Notes: generated from the letters alone by a model not told the origin. A stretch of DNA of 64,000 nt from DUPQ01 sp964563155 (GCA_964563155.1 CAZLVL010000005.1:62001-126000); one strand, 5' to 3'. Positions 17,607 through 26,256 are shown, counted from the stretch's first letter. Translations and numbers: made by a program.

Positions 17607-17615
17607 TGATATAAT
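17607..17615 (+). promoter_or_regulatory. Extended -10 promoter of the BNR gene
   Basis: TGATATAAT at 17607-17615 is a perfect extended -10 (TG-N-TATAAT). No good -35 is present, as expected for this class. AAGGAG at 17632-17637 then positions the ATG at 17643. Confidence 0.6.
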
Positions 17616-17642
17616 GAAAAAAAAGAATTCCAAGGAGTCGTT

Positions 17643-18755
17643 ATGATAAAAGTTAATAGAAGTGATGTTAAGATTTTTCCTAGCAGAGATACAATTTTTG
17701 GTTATCATGGCTGGGGATATGTAACAAGAGGTTTTGACAATGAACTCTTAGCTGTTTGTTCAGGATTAAGGTTGGGCCATGTGTGTCCCTTTGGTAAGGT
17801 TTTACTCTCAAAAAGTTTTGATATGGGAAAAACCTGGACTAGACCTCAAATCATCATAGATACACCCTTAGATGATAGAGATGCCAGCATTAACATATTC
17901 CAAAAAGACAAACTTATTGTTACCTCCTTTAACCATTTTATTGAGGACCAAAAAGCCTATCCCCAATCAGGCTTTAAATTGGCTATGAGAGACGCCTATT
18001 TTTCCAACAATCACATAACTAAAGAAATGGAAGAGAAATATTATGGTTCAACATACATAATCTCTGAAGATAAGGGCTTAACCTGGTCTGATATTATGTT
18101 TGCCCCTGTAACCAGCCCCTCTGGTCCTTTAGCCTTAGAAGATGGAAGTTTGATTTACATGGGAAACTACAAGATGGCAGATAAAGATCCCACAAAATAT
18201 GACAAAAGCCTAACCTTTGAAAAGGAGCTTCTAGTCTTTAAGAGCCTTGATGGCTTAACCTGGGAATATTTATCCCATGTTCCCTATGTTGAGGGCCCTG
18301 ATGGTAAGGATATTTTACACTGTGAGCCCCATGTAATGGAGTTAGATGATAAATTAGTTGCCTTTATTAGAATGCAAAATGGGATTTATGCTACCTACAT
18401 GAGCCAATCTTTTGATAAGGGGAAAACCTGGTCCATACCTGAAAGAATTAATGAACACGGAGCCCCTGCCCACGCCTTCAAGCATAGCAGTGGTCTAGTT
18501 GTATTAGTTTACGGCTATAGACAAAAACCTTGGGGCCTAAGGGCTAAAATATCAAAAGACCAGTGTAATACCTGGTCCGATGAGTTCATTATTAAAGATG
18601 AAAGTTTCTCTTTTGATCTAGGTTATCCCTCATCCATTGAATTAGATGATGGAAGCATCTTTACAGCCTACTATGACCATGAGACCCCAGACTCACTTTG
18701 TGAAATCTTTGGCGCCACCTGGTCTTTACCTAACCTAGAGGACATCAATGCCTAA
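17643..18755 (+). CDS. Sialidase-like BNR/Asp-box protein
   Basis: 370 residues forming a predicted six-bladed beta-propeller. Asp-box repeats (S-x-D-x-G-x-T-W) are visible at KSFDMGKTWTR (about residue 59), SEDKGLTWSD (about 141), QSFDKGKTWSI (about 258) and a degenerate SKDQCNTWSD (about 307). The FRIP motif of true sialidases is not apparent and there is no signal peptide, so it may be an intracellular glycoside hydrolase of another specificity. It is convergent with the ferritin-VIT1 gene and their coding ends overlap by 21 bases. Confidence 0.75.
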   Translation: MIKVNRSDVKIFPSRDTIFGYHGWGYVTRGFDNELLAVCSGLRLGHVCPFGKVLLSKSFDMGKTWTRPQIIIDTPLDDRDASINIFQKDKLIVTSFNHFIEDQKAYPQSGFKLAMRDAYFSNNHITKEMEEKYYGSTYIISEDKGLTWSDIMFAPVTSPSGPLALEDGSLIYMGNYKMADKDPTKYDKSLTFEKELLVFKSLDGLTWEYLSHVPYVEGPDGKDILHCEPHVMELDDKLVAFIRMQNGIYATYMSQSFDKGKTWSIPERINEHGAPAHAFKHSSGLVVLVYGYRQKPWGLRAKISKDQCNTWSDEFIIKDESFSFDLGYPSSIELDDGSIFTAYYDHETPDSLCEIFGATWSLPNLEDINA

Positions 18756-19631
18756 AAGGGCCTTAGCAGCAATACCGATTAAGTAGGCTATGCCTGCTAC
18801 AGAAATACTAATTACAGCCATTCTTGTGAAATTTTTCCAAAATGGCTGATTTTTTGCCACAGAAATATAATAGTTAAAGACTAGGATGATTAATATAACT
18901 ATGGCTATCATAGTAAAAAAGGCAGGGATATAGGCGTCTTCTCTAAAGAGTAAATAGGGTAAAACCATTAGGGCAACTGTAACTAAGTAAGCAACTCCTG
19001 TTACTATACTAGACTTAAAAGCCTTGGGATTTCCCTCTGCTTTTTCTGCTAGATAGTTGGAGGCTGCCATGGATAAGGTAGCTGATATACCAGTAATTAT
19101 TCCAGACAAGGCAACTATTTTAGTATTAGCTAAAGCAAAGGACAAACCAGCAATAGCCCCTGTTAACTCTACCAAGGCATCATTAAGGCCTAGGACCATG
19201 GCCCCTACATACATAAGCCTTTCTTCATCTAGCATGTCTATTAGCTCATGTTCATGCTTTTCTTCCTCTTTTTGTATCTTTATAGCTTCTGGAACCTCTT
19301 GTTTTAGAATCTCATAATCTTTTTGAGCAAATTCTTCATCTTTTTGCAAAAGCCTTAAGGTAAAGGTATAGCCAAAGATAATTGTGGTTGCTTTCATAAA
19401 AAAGACCTTGAGCCTATTGGGCTTAATATCCTTATTTGTATAATCCTTCCAAATCTTTTCATGACTTACTTCTTCTTTGGCAATTCTTTCTAAAACCTTC
19501 TTATCAGCTTCATCTTTAGCTCTTTTTGCCATAAAAGAATAGACCAAGGCTCCAGTTAATTCATCCTTTTGTGCTTTTAAAAGGATATTTAGGGCTTGTT
19601 CACTTAAAACTAAATCATTTTTATAGACCAA
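18735..19631 (-). CDS. Ferritin-like/VIT1-CCC1 fusion, predicted iron or manganese transporter
   Basis: 298 residues. Residues about 10-130 are a ferritin-like four-helix domain with E-x-x-H pairs (EEVSHEKIW near residue 52; EEEKHEHELID near residue 124) for a di-iron site. Residues about 140-298 are a VIT1/CCC1 membrane domain starting MYVGAMVLGLNDALVELTGA, with five hydrophobic helices. This is the architecture of MbfA-type exporters, where the soluble domain feeds or gates Fe2+ or Mn2+ transport. It overlaps the upstream URO-D-like gene by 11 bases and its 3' end overlaps the convergent BNR gene. Confidence 0.88.
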   Translation of the reverse strand: MVYKNDLVLSEQALNILLKAQKDELTGALVYSFMAKRAKDEADKKVLERIAKEEVSHEKIWKDYTNKDIKPNRLKVFFMKATTIIFGYTFTLRLLQKDEEFAQKDYEILKQEVPEAIKIQKEEEKHEHELIDMLDEERLMYVGAMVLGLNDALVELTGAIAGLSFALANTKIVALSGIITGISATLSMAASNYLAEKAEGNPKAFKSSIVTGVAYLVTVALMVLPYLLFREDAYIPAFFTMIAIVILIILVFNYYISVAKNQPFWKNFTRMAVISISVAGIAYLIGIAAKALLGIDVL

Positions 19632-20736
19632 ATTTACCTCCTCTATAACTATGGGCCTTGTTGTACATGGCTATGGTGTTTTCTGCTGGAGTATTATCTT
19701 GTATTGCATGGGTTGGAGCTAGAATATATCCACCGTGTTTACTCATTATATCTAAGGTTTTTTCCACTACTTCTTCAGTTTCTTTTACACTTCCATAGGC
19801 TAAAGCTCCCGCTGTAGAGATTGACCCTCTAAAGACCAATTTGCCTCCAAACTTTTCTACTAAATATTCTGGACTCATATTTGTAGCCTCAGGTTGTAAG
19901 GTATCCACTCCACTCATTCCCATTTCCATAAATTCCTCATAAACCCAAGAAGAAGAACCACAGGTGTGGATTATGATTGGCTTGTTATATGCTTTGGCTA
20001 AATCAATAAACTTCTGATGTCTAGGCTTTAAAAATTCCCTATACATATCCATAGAAATCAAAGGAGTATGCTGAGTGCCTAAATCCTCTCCTATCCACAA
20101 ATAGTCTATATCATCTACATTTTCTTCTAAAACTCTTTGAGTTCTTTTTAATTGCATATTTAAACGTTTATCCACATTATGCAAGGTGGCCTCATGACCT
20201 GTGCAAATATTAACTAGGGCTTGTTCCACTCCCATAATCATACCTGCTGTATTAAGAATATCTCCAACTCCAGAGTTACCTAAATAAATTGCAAAACCCT
20301 GGTCTACCATCTGCTTAATATATTCTTTACTAGCTTCATAATCATAATCATCCGCATCAGGATATGGATAATTGTAAATCATTTCATCATCAGCATCTAA
20401 CAAAGGAAAGTCGCAGTAGTCCCAATAGCCTCCATAGGGATTTTCCACATACTTAGTTATTGCTCCGTGTTCACCACTTCTGTTTCTACCAGGTATTTCT
20501 TCATATATCTTAGGACCAATATAGTTTATTCTTACCCCTATACTGTCTATCCCTACATGCTTTGAAAAAGCAATTCTGTCATTAGAATCTAGGCCTAATG
20601 CATTAGTCAAATTCTTGTGAGCTACATGATTGGTATCATAGCCTAGTGCCACTCTGTCTACCTTTTCAAAGGCAAAGGTTTTTAGTATTCTTTCTCTAGA
20701 TGAATATTTTTCCTTACTTCTTAATATGTTAGCCAT
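19621..20736 (-). CDS. Uroporphyrinogen decarboxylase-family protein (URO-D/MtaA-like)
   Basis: 371 residues with the URO-D TIM-barrel fold. The C-terminal half has IIIHTCGSSSWVYEEFMEMG (about residues 257-276), where MtaA/CmuA-type methyltransferases carry their H-x-C zinc motif, followed by GKLVFRGSIST. No haem biosynthesis genes are nearby and several true HemE substrate arginines are not evident. It is therefore more likely a corrinoid-linked or sugar-linked enzyme than HemE. It lies 26 bases after a TIM-barrel isomerase gene in an operon with two isomerases and a sugar kinase. Confidence 0.8.
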   Translation of the reverse strand: MANILRSKEKYSSRERILKTFAFEKVDRVALGYDTNHVAHKNLTNALGLDSNDRIAFSKHVGIDSIGVRINYIGPKIYEEIPGRNRSGEHGAITKYVENPYGGYWDYCDFPLLDADDEMIYNYPYPDADDYDYEASKEYIKQMVDQGFAIYLGNSGVGDILNTAGMIMGVEQALVNICTGHEATLHNVDKRLNMQLKRTQRVLEENVDDIDYLWIGEDLGTQHTPLISMDMYREFLKPRHQKFIDLAKAYNKPIIIHTCGSSSWVYEEFMEMGMSGVDTLQPEATNMSPEYLVEKFGGKLVFRGSISTAGALAYGSVKETEEVVEKTLDIMSKHGGYILAPTHAIQDNTPAENTIAMYNKAHSYRGGKFGL

Positions 20737-20762
20737 ATAACTACCCTTTAATTCCTTTATAT

Positions 20763-21647
20763 TTAATATTTCTTACTAATATCTGCCAGTCTTTTAACAG
20801 CAGCATAATATACTTCTTTTCCCATTTCCATAAACTCAGGATACATCTGTTTAATTAAAATGTCACACTCTAACATTAAAACACCTGGATAGTTTATCTC
20901 CTTTAATGACCTCATAACCAGATCCCAATCAATAGTTCCCATGTAGGGTGGGAAGTGTTGGTCACTTTTACCGTCATTGTCATGAAGGTGGAGGGTTTGT
21001 AGTCTATGACCTAGGGTCTTTATCATATGCTCTTGGTTTACATGCTCATAACCCTCTTGATGAATTAAATTGGCATGACCCACATCCAAACAAGCCACAA
21101 AGCGCTCACCTAAGCTGTCAATATAGTCCACCATTTCTTCAGCTGTAGTACAGGTTGTAGGGCAAATCTCTCTTATATAGGGGTCTACTGCAAACATGTT
21201 TTCTACTGCTATGAATATGTCATGCTCTTTTAAGCTAGGGATAAGAGCAGAATAATATTTCATATTCAATTCTTTAGTCCTATCATAGTCTTGGTCATAT
21301 ATTCTTTCTGGTGGCATTAAGGGATGTACAATTGCATATTTAGCCCCTAAATAGGCTGTAGCCATAAGAGCTTTTTTTTGTATTTCAATTATCTCATCAT
21401 ATCTAGCTAGCATGGTATTGTAGTTATAAAAAGGGGTATGGGTTTGAACAATAGGTAAATCCAATTGATCAGCATGATTTTTTATAGTGCTAAAGTGCTT
21501 TTTCAAATCCCCATAGCTCATATCAACCAGTTCTTCTCTCATTAAAGAATAGTCAACACTTTCAAATCCAACCTTTTTAATTATATCTAAAGCCTTGTTC
21601 GGCCCAAATGCCTTGTCTAAAATGGCTGTTTGTGTACCTATTTTCAT
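20763..21647 (-). CDS. Sugar phosphate isomerase/epimerase-like TIM-barrel protein
   Basis: 294 residues of the AP-endonuclease-2/xylose-isomerase-like TIM barrel. Metal-ligand regions: YAIVHPLMPP (about residue 105), IAVENMF (about 142), ACLDVGHANL (about 184) and LHLHDNDGKSDQHFPPYMG (about 219-237), then MLECD near the C-terminus. It is a close paralogue of the next gene upstream (4 bases apart), sharing the HTPFY/HNTYY, DVGHANL/DTGHVHL and HFPPYMG/HYPPYMG segments. Each probably binds one divalent metal. The substrate is unknown; the kinase partner suggests a polyol or sugar. Confidence 0.85.
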   Translation of the reverse strand: MKIGTQTAILDKAFGPNKALDIIKKVGFESVDYSLMREELVDMSYGDLKKHFSTIKNHADQLDLPIVQTHTPFYNYNTMLARYDEIIEIQKKALMATAYLGAKYAIVHPLMPPERIYDQDYDRTKELNMKYYSALIPSLKEHDIFIAVENMFAVDPYIREICPTTCTTAEEMVDYIDSLGERFVACLDVGHANLIHQEGYEHVNQEHMIKTLGHRLQTLHLHDNDGKSDQHFPPYMGTIDWDLVMRSLKEINYPGVLMLECDILIKQMYPEFMEMGKEVYYAAVKRLADISKKY

Positions 21648-21651
21648 CTTA

Positions 21652-22521
21652 TCAAATCCTTTCTCTTAGCCTTTTAGCTGATAGGTATAGCATATCATAA
21701 GCTTCTTGTTTTTTATCATCTTTAAACATACTTACAAAGGGGCCACACTCTAAAGTAAGGGCTCCTTCATATTTCATATCTTTTAAACTTTGTATAAATT
21801 CTTCCCAATCAATATTTCCCATGTAGGGAGGATAATGTAAATCTTTTTTCTTATCACAATCATGGACATGCAAGGTCAAAATATCTTTTCCTAAAACCTT
21901 GGCAAAGTTTGAAAAAGATATATTTTCATAACCTGGCCTATTAACTAGATGAACATGACCTGTATCCATACAGGCATAAAACCTAGGACCTAATTCATCA
22001 ATGTATAATTTTAACTCTTCAGCACTTGAACAAGTGGTAGGAGCAAAGTCCCCCTTATCATAAAGGTAAATGTTTTCTATACATATGTATAGGTCTAGTT
22101 CTTCTAAAAGTGGAATGAAGTGGCGGAAGTATTCCTCATTTAATTTAAAAGTCTTTTCTTTTTCTTCTTCATAGTATCGAAATAGGGGTTTTAAAGGATG
22201 CATTACCACATACTTACAACCAAGAGCCCAAGATGCAAAAAGAGCATTTTTCTGCTCTTCAATAATCTCATCATACCTATTCAAATGGTCCTCATAAGAA
22301 TAGTAGGTATTGTGGGTCTGTTCAAAATAGACTTCTTCTTTATTGGCATAGTCTTTTAGCTCTTTAAAAAAGAAAAGCAATTCATCATGGGGTAAGTTTA
22401 AATGTTGTCCCTTGTTAAAAGAAAAATCTAGGACATCAAAGCCAGCCCTTGCAGAATATCTAATTTCATCTTTAATAACATCTATATTATAAGAGTTTTT
22501 AACCCTATTACCTAACTTCAT
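21652..22521 (-). CDS. Sugar phosphate isomerase/epimerase-like TIM-barrel protein (paralogue)
   Basis: 289 residues, same fold and same motif order as its downstream neighbour: YVVMHPLKP, ICIENIY, ACMDTGHVHL, LHVHDCDKKKDLHYPPYMG and LTLECGP. The two proteins align over their whole length with clearly diverged sequence, so this is an old tandem duplication, not a recent one. They may have split functions (two successive isomerisations) or form a heteromer. Spacing of 8 bases from the kinase gene and 4 from the next gene indicates one operon. Confidence 0.85.
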   Translation of the reverse strand: MKLGNRVKNSYNIDVIKDEIRYSARAGFDVLDFSFNKGQHLNLPHDELLFFFKELKDYANKEEVYFEQTHNTYYSYEDHLNRYDEIIEEQKNALFASWALGCKYVVMHPLKPLFRYYEEEKEKTFKLNEEYFRHFIPLLEELDLYICIENIYLYDKGDFAPTTCSSAEELKLYIDELGPRFYACMDTGHVHLVNRPGYENISFSNFAKVLGKDILTLHVHDCDKKKDLHYPPYMGNIDWEEFIQSLKDMKYEGALTLECGPFVSMFKDDKKQEAYDMLYLSAKRLRERI

Positions 22522-22529
22522 AAATCCTT

Positions 22530-23531
22530 TTATCTATACCTTTCATAAAGCTCCATTACCTGGTCTATTGGTAATACACCTTCACTGGCACCAGCCATGG
22601 ATAAAGAGGCTGCAGCTGTAGCTGTTCCATATTCTAAGGCTTCTTTTAAAGTCTTGTCTTCATGTGCTGCATAAAGAACTCCAGAACAAAAGGCATCTCC
22701 TGCTCCTACTGTTCCTTTTATGAAACCCTCAGGCAATTCTAAAGAAGCTATTTCAAAATATTGATTATTCTCATCTAAGCCATAGCCTCCTTCTCTGCTG
22801 TGAATTACGGCCCATCTGGAAACTCCCATTTCTTTCATCTTTTTTAAAGCCTTAGGAATATTATCAAGTAAGAGTAAGCCTGAATCATCTCTTAACTTAA
22901 TACTTGTGGAGTTTTCTGCCTCAATCTCATTTATGATGCAATAATCTGCATACCGCATTGCAGGAGGTACAAACTTTGTAAACCTATCAGAGGTTTCTGA
23001 CACTACATCAAAGGAGGTTAAAAGACCGCTTTTTTGGGCATCATGTAAAAGCCTAGCCATCTTGGTGCCAAACTCATCATCTTCTTGGTCAAGAGCATCA
23101 AGAAGAAGGATATATCCAATATGAAAGATTTTTGAATTAATTAAGGAAAAATCTATATCATCAATAGAAAAGGCAGCATTAGCCCCCCTGTAATGAAAAA
23201 AAGTCCTTTGGGTAGTGGTCACATCATGCATTACTGCAGTAAAAGAAGTTATTCCTTCTTTTTTGATTTGACTTAAGTCAATATTCTCATATTGGCCTAA
23301 AGAAGATAAAATCTCTTCTCCTTGGGAATCTTTTCCCACCCTTCCAAGGGCTATTAGGGGTAATGTCTTATCCAATCTAGCTAAATCAACTATACAGTTA
23401 CACAAAGCCCCTCCAGTTGCCATGGATATTCCATCTAAAATGGTTGTAAGCTCACCAGCTCCTGGTAATCCTTGTATGGGATAAAGATTATCCACAATCA
23501 TATTTCCTGCTACTGTAATTCCTTTTCTCAT
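22530..23531 (-). CDS. PfkB-family carbohydrate kinase
   Basis: 333 residues of the ribokinase/PfkB fold. The N-terminus has the sugar-binding GG motif region (SMATGGALCNCIVDLARL, about residues 35-52). The C-terminal signature GTVGAGDAFCSGVLYAAHE (about residues 273-291) contains the catalytic aspartate and anion hole. It is the first gene of a minus-strand operon (kinase, two isomerases, URO-D-like protein, ferritin-VIT1). GGAGG 8 bases upstream supports the ATG at 23531. It probably phosphorylates a sugar or cyclitol with ATP; which one cannot be told. Confidence 0.9.
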   Translation of the reverse strand: MRKGITVAGNMIVDNLYPIQGLPGAGELTTILDGISMATGGALCNCIVDLARLDKTLPLIALGRVGKDSQGEEILSSLGQYENIDLSQIKKEGITSFTAVMHDVTTTQRTFFHYRGANAAFSIDDIDFSLINSKIFHIGYILLLDALDQEDDEFGTKMARLLHDAQKSGLLTSFDVVSETSDRFTKFVPPAMRYADYCIINEIEAENSTSIKLRDDSGLLLLDNIPKALKKMKEMGVSRWAVIHSREGGYGLDENNQYFEIASLELPEGFIKGTVGAGDAFCSGVLYAAHEDKTLKEALEYGTATAAASLSMAGASEGVLPIDQVMELYERYR

Positions 23532-23552
23532 ATAAGCCTCCGCATGTCAAAA

Positions 23553-23581
23553 AGTATACCTTATGCCAATTTTCTATTCAA
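23553..23581 (-). promoter_or_regulatory. Sigma-A promoter of the kinase-isomerase operon
   Basis: Minus strand: TTGAAT at 23581-23576, a 17-base spacer, TATACT at 23558-23553. The predicted +1 lies about 15 bases before the ATG and leaves a short leader containing GGAGG. Confidence 0.65.
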
Positions 23582-23605
23582 CCTTAAAAGAAAAAGATAA
23601 GACAA

Positions 23606-23887
23606 TTAATTTTCTGTTAAAACTATATCCTTGTATTCATCATTGTTTGAAAGAACACTTTCTACATAAGAACAATGAGGTATGACCAAATACTCCTCTT
23701 TTCTTACAAACTCCACAAATGCATCCAGTAACCTTCTTGCTATACCTTGTCCTCGTAAAGATTCAGAAACATAGGTCTCATCTGCTGATACAATATTTTT
23801 ACTAACATGATGATAAACCAATCTAGCTAAATTGTCTTTTTCAGAATTACCAATATAAAAGATGTTTTCAGCCCTTTTAATTTCCAT
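23606..23887 (-). CDS. Short GNAT-type N-acetyltransferase (YjdJ/COG2388-like)
   Basis: 93 residues, the typical size of the minimal GNAT family related to YjdJ. The acetyl-CoA pyrophosphate loop is ESLRGQGIARRLLDAFVEFV (about residues 43-62), preceded by a beta-strand ending in TYVS, and followed by VIPHCSYV, the usual IPxC segment. The target is unknown. It has its own ribosome site (AGGA) and lies between the kinase promoter and bacterioferritin. Confidence 0.85.
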   Translation of the reverse strand: MEIKRAENIFYIGNSEKDNLARLVYHHVSKNIVSADETYVSESLRGQGIARRLLDAFVEFVRKEEYLVIPHCSYVESVLSNNDEYKDIVLTEN

Positions 23888-23902
23888 AAAGCAAAGTCCT
23901 AA

Positions 23903-23927
23903 AAGATAAGAGCCGGCAAACCGGCTC
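23903..23927 (-). terminator. Terminator after bacterioferritin
   Basis: GAGCCGG at 23910-23916, loop CAAA, CCGGCTC at 23921-23927: a perfect 7-bp GC-rich stem. On the minus strand it is followed by TTATCTTTTA. It lies 13 bases beyond the bacterioferritin stop. Confidence 0.8.
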
Positions 23928-23940
23928 CTAAAATGTCTTA

Positions 23941-24405
23941 CTATACTTTTGTTGTTAAGAATATGGGTAGAGTCATATGATCTATCTGGTCTAATAACTC
24001 CTCTATTTCATCCATATGTCTGTCTTCATCTTGGAGTATCTTATCCAAAACGTCTCTTGTAGCATAATCTTTCATCTTACCTGCCAAATCAATGGCTTCA
24101 TTGTAGGCTTTAATTGCGGCTACCTCAGCAACCCTGTCATATTCCAATTGTTTAGGAACCATATCACCAATCTTAATGTTGCTAAGCTGGGTCACAACAG
24201 GCATACCTTCTAAGAACAGGATTCTTTCAATTAGCTTTTCAGCATGTAACATTTCATCAATTGCTCTTTTTTCGAAATGTTCATGAAGCTTCTCATAACC
24301 CCAGTCAGAACACATTTCAGCATGTACAATATATTGGTTAATTGCAGCTAATTCATCAGCCAATAAAGCGTTTAAAACTTCTAAAAGTTTTGGATCACCT
24401 TTCAT
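23941..24405 (-). CDS. bfr: Bacterioferritin
   Basis: 154 residues. All ferroxidase ligands of E. coli Bfr are at identical numbers: E18, E51, H54, E94, E127 and H130. The haem-ligating methionine M52 is also present, so this is a haem-binding bacterioferritin rather than a plain ferritin. It stores iron as a 24-mer in the cytoplasm and consumes H2O2 or O2. GGGGAAG upstream of ATG 24405 fits the start. The gene is monocistronic, with a strong terminator, and lies near the ferritin-VIT1 gene. Together these imply active iron and oxygen-stress management in an anaerobe. Confidence 0.95.
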   Translation of the reverse strand: MKGDPKLLEVLNALLADELAAINQYIVHAEMCSDWGYEKLHEHFEKRAIDEMLHAEKLIERILFLEGMPVVTQLSNIKIGDMVPKQLEYDRVAEVAAIKAYNEAIDLAGKMKDYATRDVLDKILQDEDRHMDEIEELLDQIDHMTLPIFLTTKV

Positions 24406-24549
24406 TTTCTTCCCCTTTCAAATTTTTAAGTATATTAATATAATATCATTTCTACTTCTTGAATTCCAGAAAATATTTTGTATCTAGCAAATCTATGCTA
24501 TATTAAAACTAACTTAAAAAAAGATAGAAAATATGAGGTATTTGTGCAT

Positions 24550-25767
24550 ATGATTCAATTTAAACCCTTTGTATGGCCCTCTAATCCCCCTAAGGATATT
24601 CCCTTTGAAAATTCAGAAAGCTTAAAAGGTATAAAGTTTACAGGTATTAGTAGTGACTATGCCATAGCGGACACCTGGTATCCTTCATGGGCATCAGACG
24701 ACAAACTCTATTCTCCCTATACTGATGGAGTTACAGATGGCATATATTCCTATTCTGCTTGCTTTACCCATAATGGACTACCTGACCCTAGAACCGGCTG
24801 GATAATGAAAAAATCAGCCACTGGAAATGGAGTAATGATAGGAGATGACCCAGTAAATCTAGAGATTAAATCCTTGGGTGTAGAGCATGCTGAGGCTATG
24901 CCCTATGGAGGAAGATATCCTTGTGGCTCTTTGGTCTACAATGGCTATTGGTATTATGGCACCTATTGCCTTTCTCCCTATGGTACCACTAGATATGGAA
25001 AGACCACCTACAACTGGCCCCATTTAGGCCCCTTTGTAGGCTTTAGAATATCAGATGACTATGGTAAATCTTGGAAGGATTGTCCCCATAGCCCCATTGA
25101 ACCTCTCTTTGGAGAAAATGGTATGTTAGGTCATCCAGTGAAAATTGGAGCCCCACATTTTGTGGACTTTGGGAAAAACATGGAACATTCTCCTGATGGA
25201 AAGGCCTACCTTTTGGCTCAAGGCTCAGACCTTAAGTTTTATCCACCAAAAAACTTTGCCCACTTAAGCTGGATAACAGCAGACCAGACCTATCTCATTA
25301 GAGTGGAACCAAGCCCCCAAAATATGAATGACCCATCAGCCTATGAGTTTTTTGCAGGCTATGATAAGAATAATAAGCCCTTGTGGACTAAAGATTTTAA
25401 TAAAATTGAGCCCCTTTTAGAATGGCAGGACAATATGGGCTGTGTTACAGCTACATATAATCCTGGACTTAAAAAATATATTATGGCCATCACCGATGGA
25501 GTAAACACCTGCTCTAAAATGAATACCTACCTTTTAGAAGCAGATACTTTAACAGGACCCTGGAAACTCATAACCTACATGAAGGACTTTGGAGAACAAG
25601 CATATTTTGTCAACTTCCCCTCTAAGTTCATATCTAAAGATGGTCACACCATGTGGATTTGTTACTCTGGTAATTTTGCTACAGGTTGGAATGATGTGGA
25701 AATTAAAGTAAATCCCCCAGGTAGTAGATATGGTCTTGTTTTACAAGAAGTGGAGCTATTGCGATGA
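24550..25767 (+). CDS. Five-bladed propeller or sialidase-like protein, function unknown
   Basis: 405 residues from ATG 24550, which has GAGG 12 bases upstream; the frame is open further upstream (TTG 24478), but that part is unlikely to be coding. One clear Asp-box, SDDYGKSWKD (about residue 171), and repeated W/Y-rich strands suggest a beta-propeller. Conserved-looking segments include YPCGSLVYNGYWYYGTY (about residues 120-136) and MWICYSGNF near the C-terminus. It resembles uncharacterised DUF4185-type glycan-active proteins, but I cannot fix a family. It overlaps the next gene by 4 bases. Confidence 0.6.
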   Translation: MIQFKPFVWPSNPPKDIPFENSESLKGIKFTGISSDYAIADTWYPSWASDDKLYSPYTDGVTDGIYSYSACFTHNGLPDPRTGWIMKKSATGNGVMIGDDPVNLEIKSLGVEHAEAMPYGGRYPCGSLVYNGYWYYGTYCLSPYGTTRYGKTTYNWPHLGPFVGFRISDDYGKSWKDCPHSPIEPLFGENGMLGHPVKIGAPHFVDFGKNMEHSPDGKAYLLAQGSDLKFYPPKNFAHLSWITADQTYLIRVEPSPQNMNDPSAYEFFAGYDKNNKPLWTKDFNKIEPLLEWQDNMGCVTATYNPGLKKYIMAITDGVNTCSKMNTYLLEADTLTGPWKLITYMKDFGEQAYFVNFPSKFISKDGHTMWICYSGNFATGWNDVEIKVNPPGSRYGLVLQEVELLR

Positions 25768-26135
25768 CAATTACAAGAAAAAGCATAAAAAAGAAGCTAA
25801 TACAAAACAAATGGATTGGCACTACTATTGATATGCCAGGCCGCAATTCTTTAGCTAGAGATATCTTTGGAGATAACCTAGTATTTACCTTTAATAAATT
25901 TGGCAGCTGCAAATTAGTACTACCCAATAGGACCCTTTGTGCTAGATGGAGATTAAAAGATATGGAAGTATACTTTAGAGGAAAAGACTTTAAAACAAAG
26001 GCCTTTTTAAGAATGTATAAAAGCATAGATGACTTCTATTACTTTGACCTTTATAACATTGAAAACTATATGGTTAGCTTTTACACAAAGGATTATCTTG
26101 ATAAAGCATCTAGTAGCAGTGCTAAGGAAGAATAG
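25764..26135 (+). CDS. Small protein of unknown function coupled to the propeller gene
   Basis: 123 residues starting at an ATGA overlap with the preceding gene, so it is translationally coupled. It is predicted to be mostly beta-strand with a basic N-terminus, a Y/F-rich C-terminal half (DDFYYFDLYNIENYMVSFY) and a serine-rich acidic tail. No cysteines suggest metal binding except single ones. I recognise no family. Its link to the propeller protein suggests a subunit or binding partner. Confidence 0.6.
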   Translation: MTITRKSIKKKLIQNKWIGTTIDMPGRNSLARDIFGDNLVFTFNKFGSCKLVLPNRTLCARWRLKDMEVYFRGKDFKTKAFLRMYKSIDDFYYFDLYNIENYMVSFYTKDYLDKASSSSAKEE

Positions 26136-26183
26136 AAAGAAAATAAATAGAATAAGAAGAAAAAGCAAAGTAGATTGAGAAAT

Positions 26184-26226
26184 TTTGACCTAGGTCAAAG
26201 AAATTTCCTTTCTACTTTATTATTAT
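26184..26226 (+). promoter_or_regulatory. Crp/Fnr-type palindrome at -41.5 of the metal-resistance operon promoter
   Basis: A perfect 16-bp palindrome TTTGACCTAGGTCAAA spans 26184-26199 (centre 26191.5). TATTAT at 26221-26226 is a good -10, giving +1 near 26233. The palindrome centre then lies at -41.5, the exact class II activation position for Crp/Fnr proteins, and there is no -35 consensus. The Crp/Fnr gene at 28543 is the obvious candidate regulator. Confidence 0.7.
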
Positions 26227-26256
26227 TAAGACAAGAAAAAATTTTGGAGGTCTATT

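Noticed and set aside
19621..20736. HemE (haem biosynthesis) assignment
   Set aside because: No haem genes nearby, operon is sugar-related, and the HTCG segment fits methyltransferase-type relatives better.
25703..26026. 107-codon minus-strand frame under the small coupled gene
   Set aside because: The plus-strand gene has an ATGA coupling and better composition; the minus frame is a shadow.
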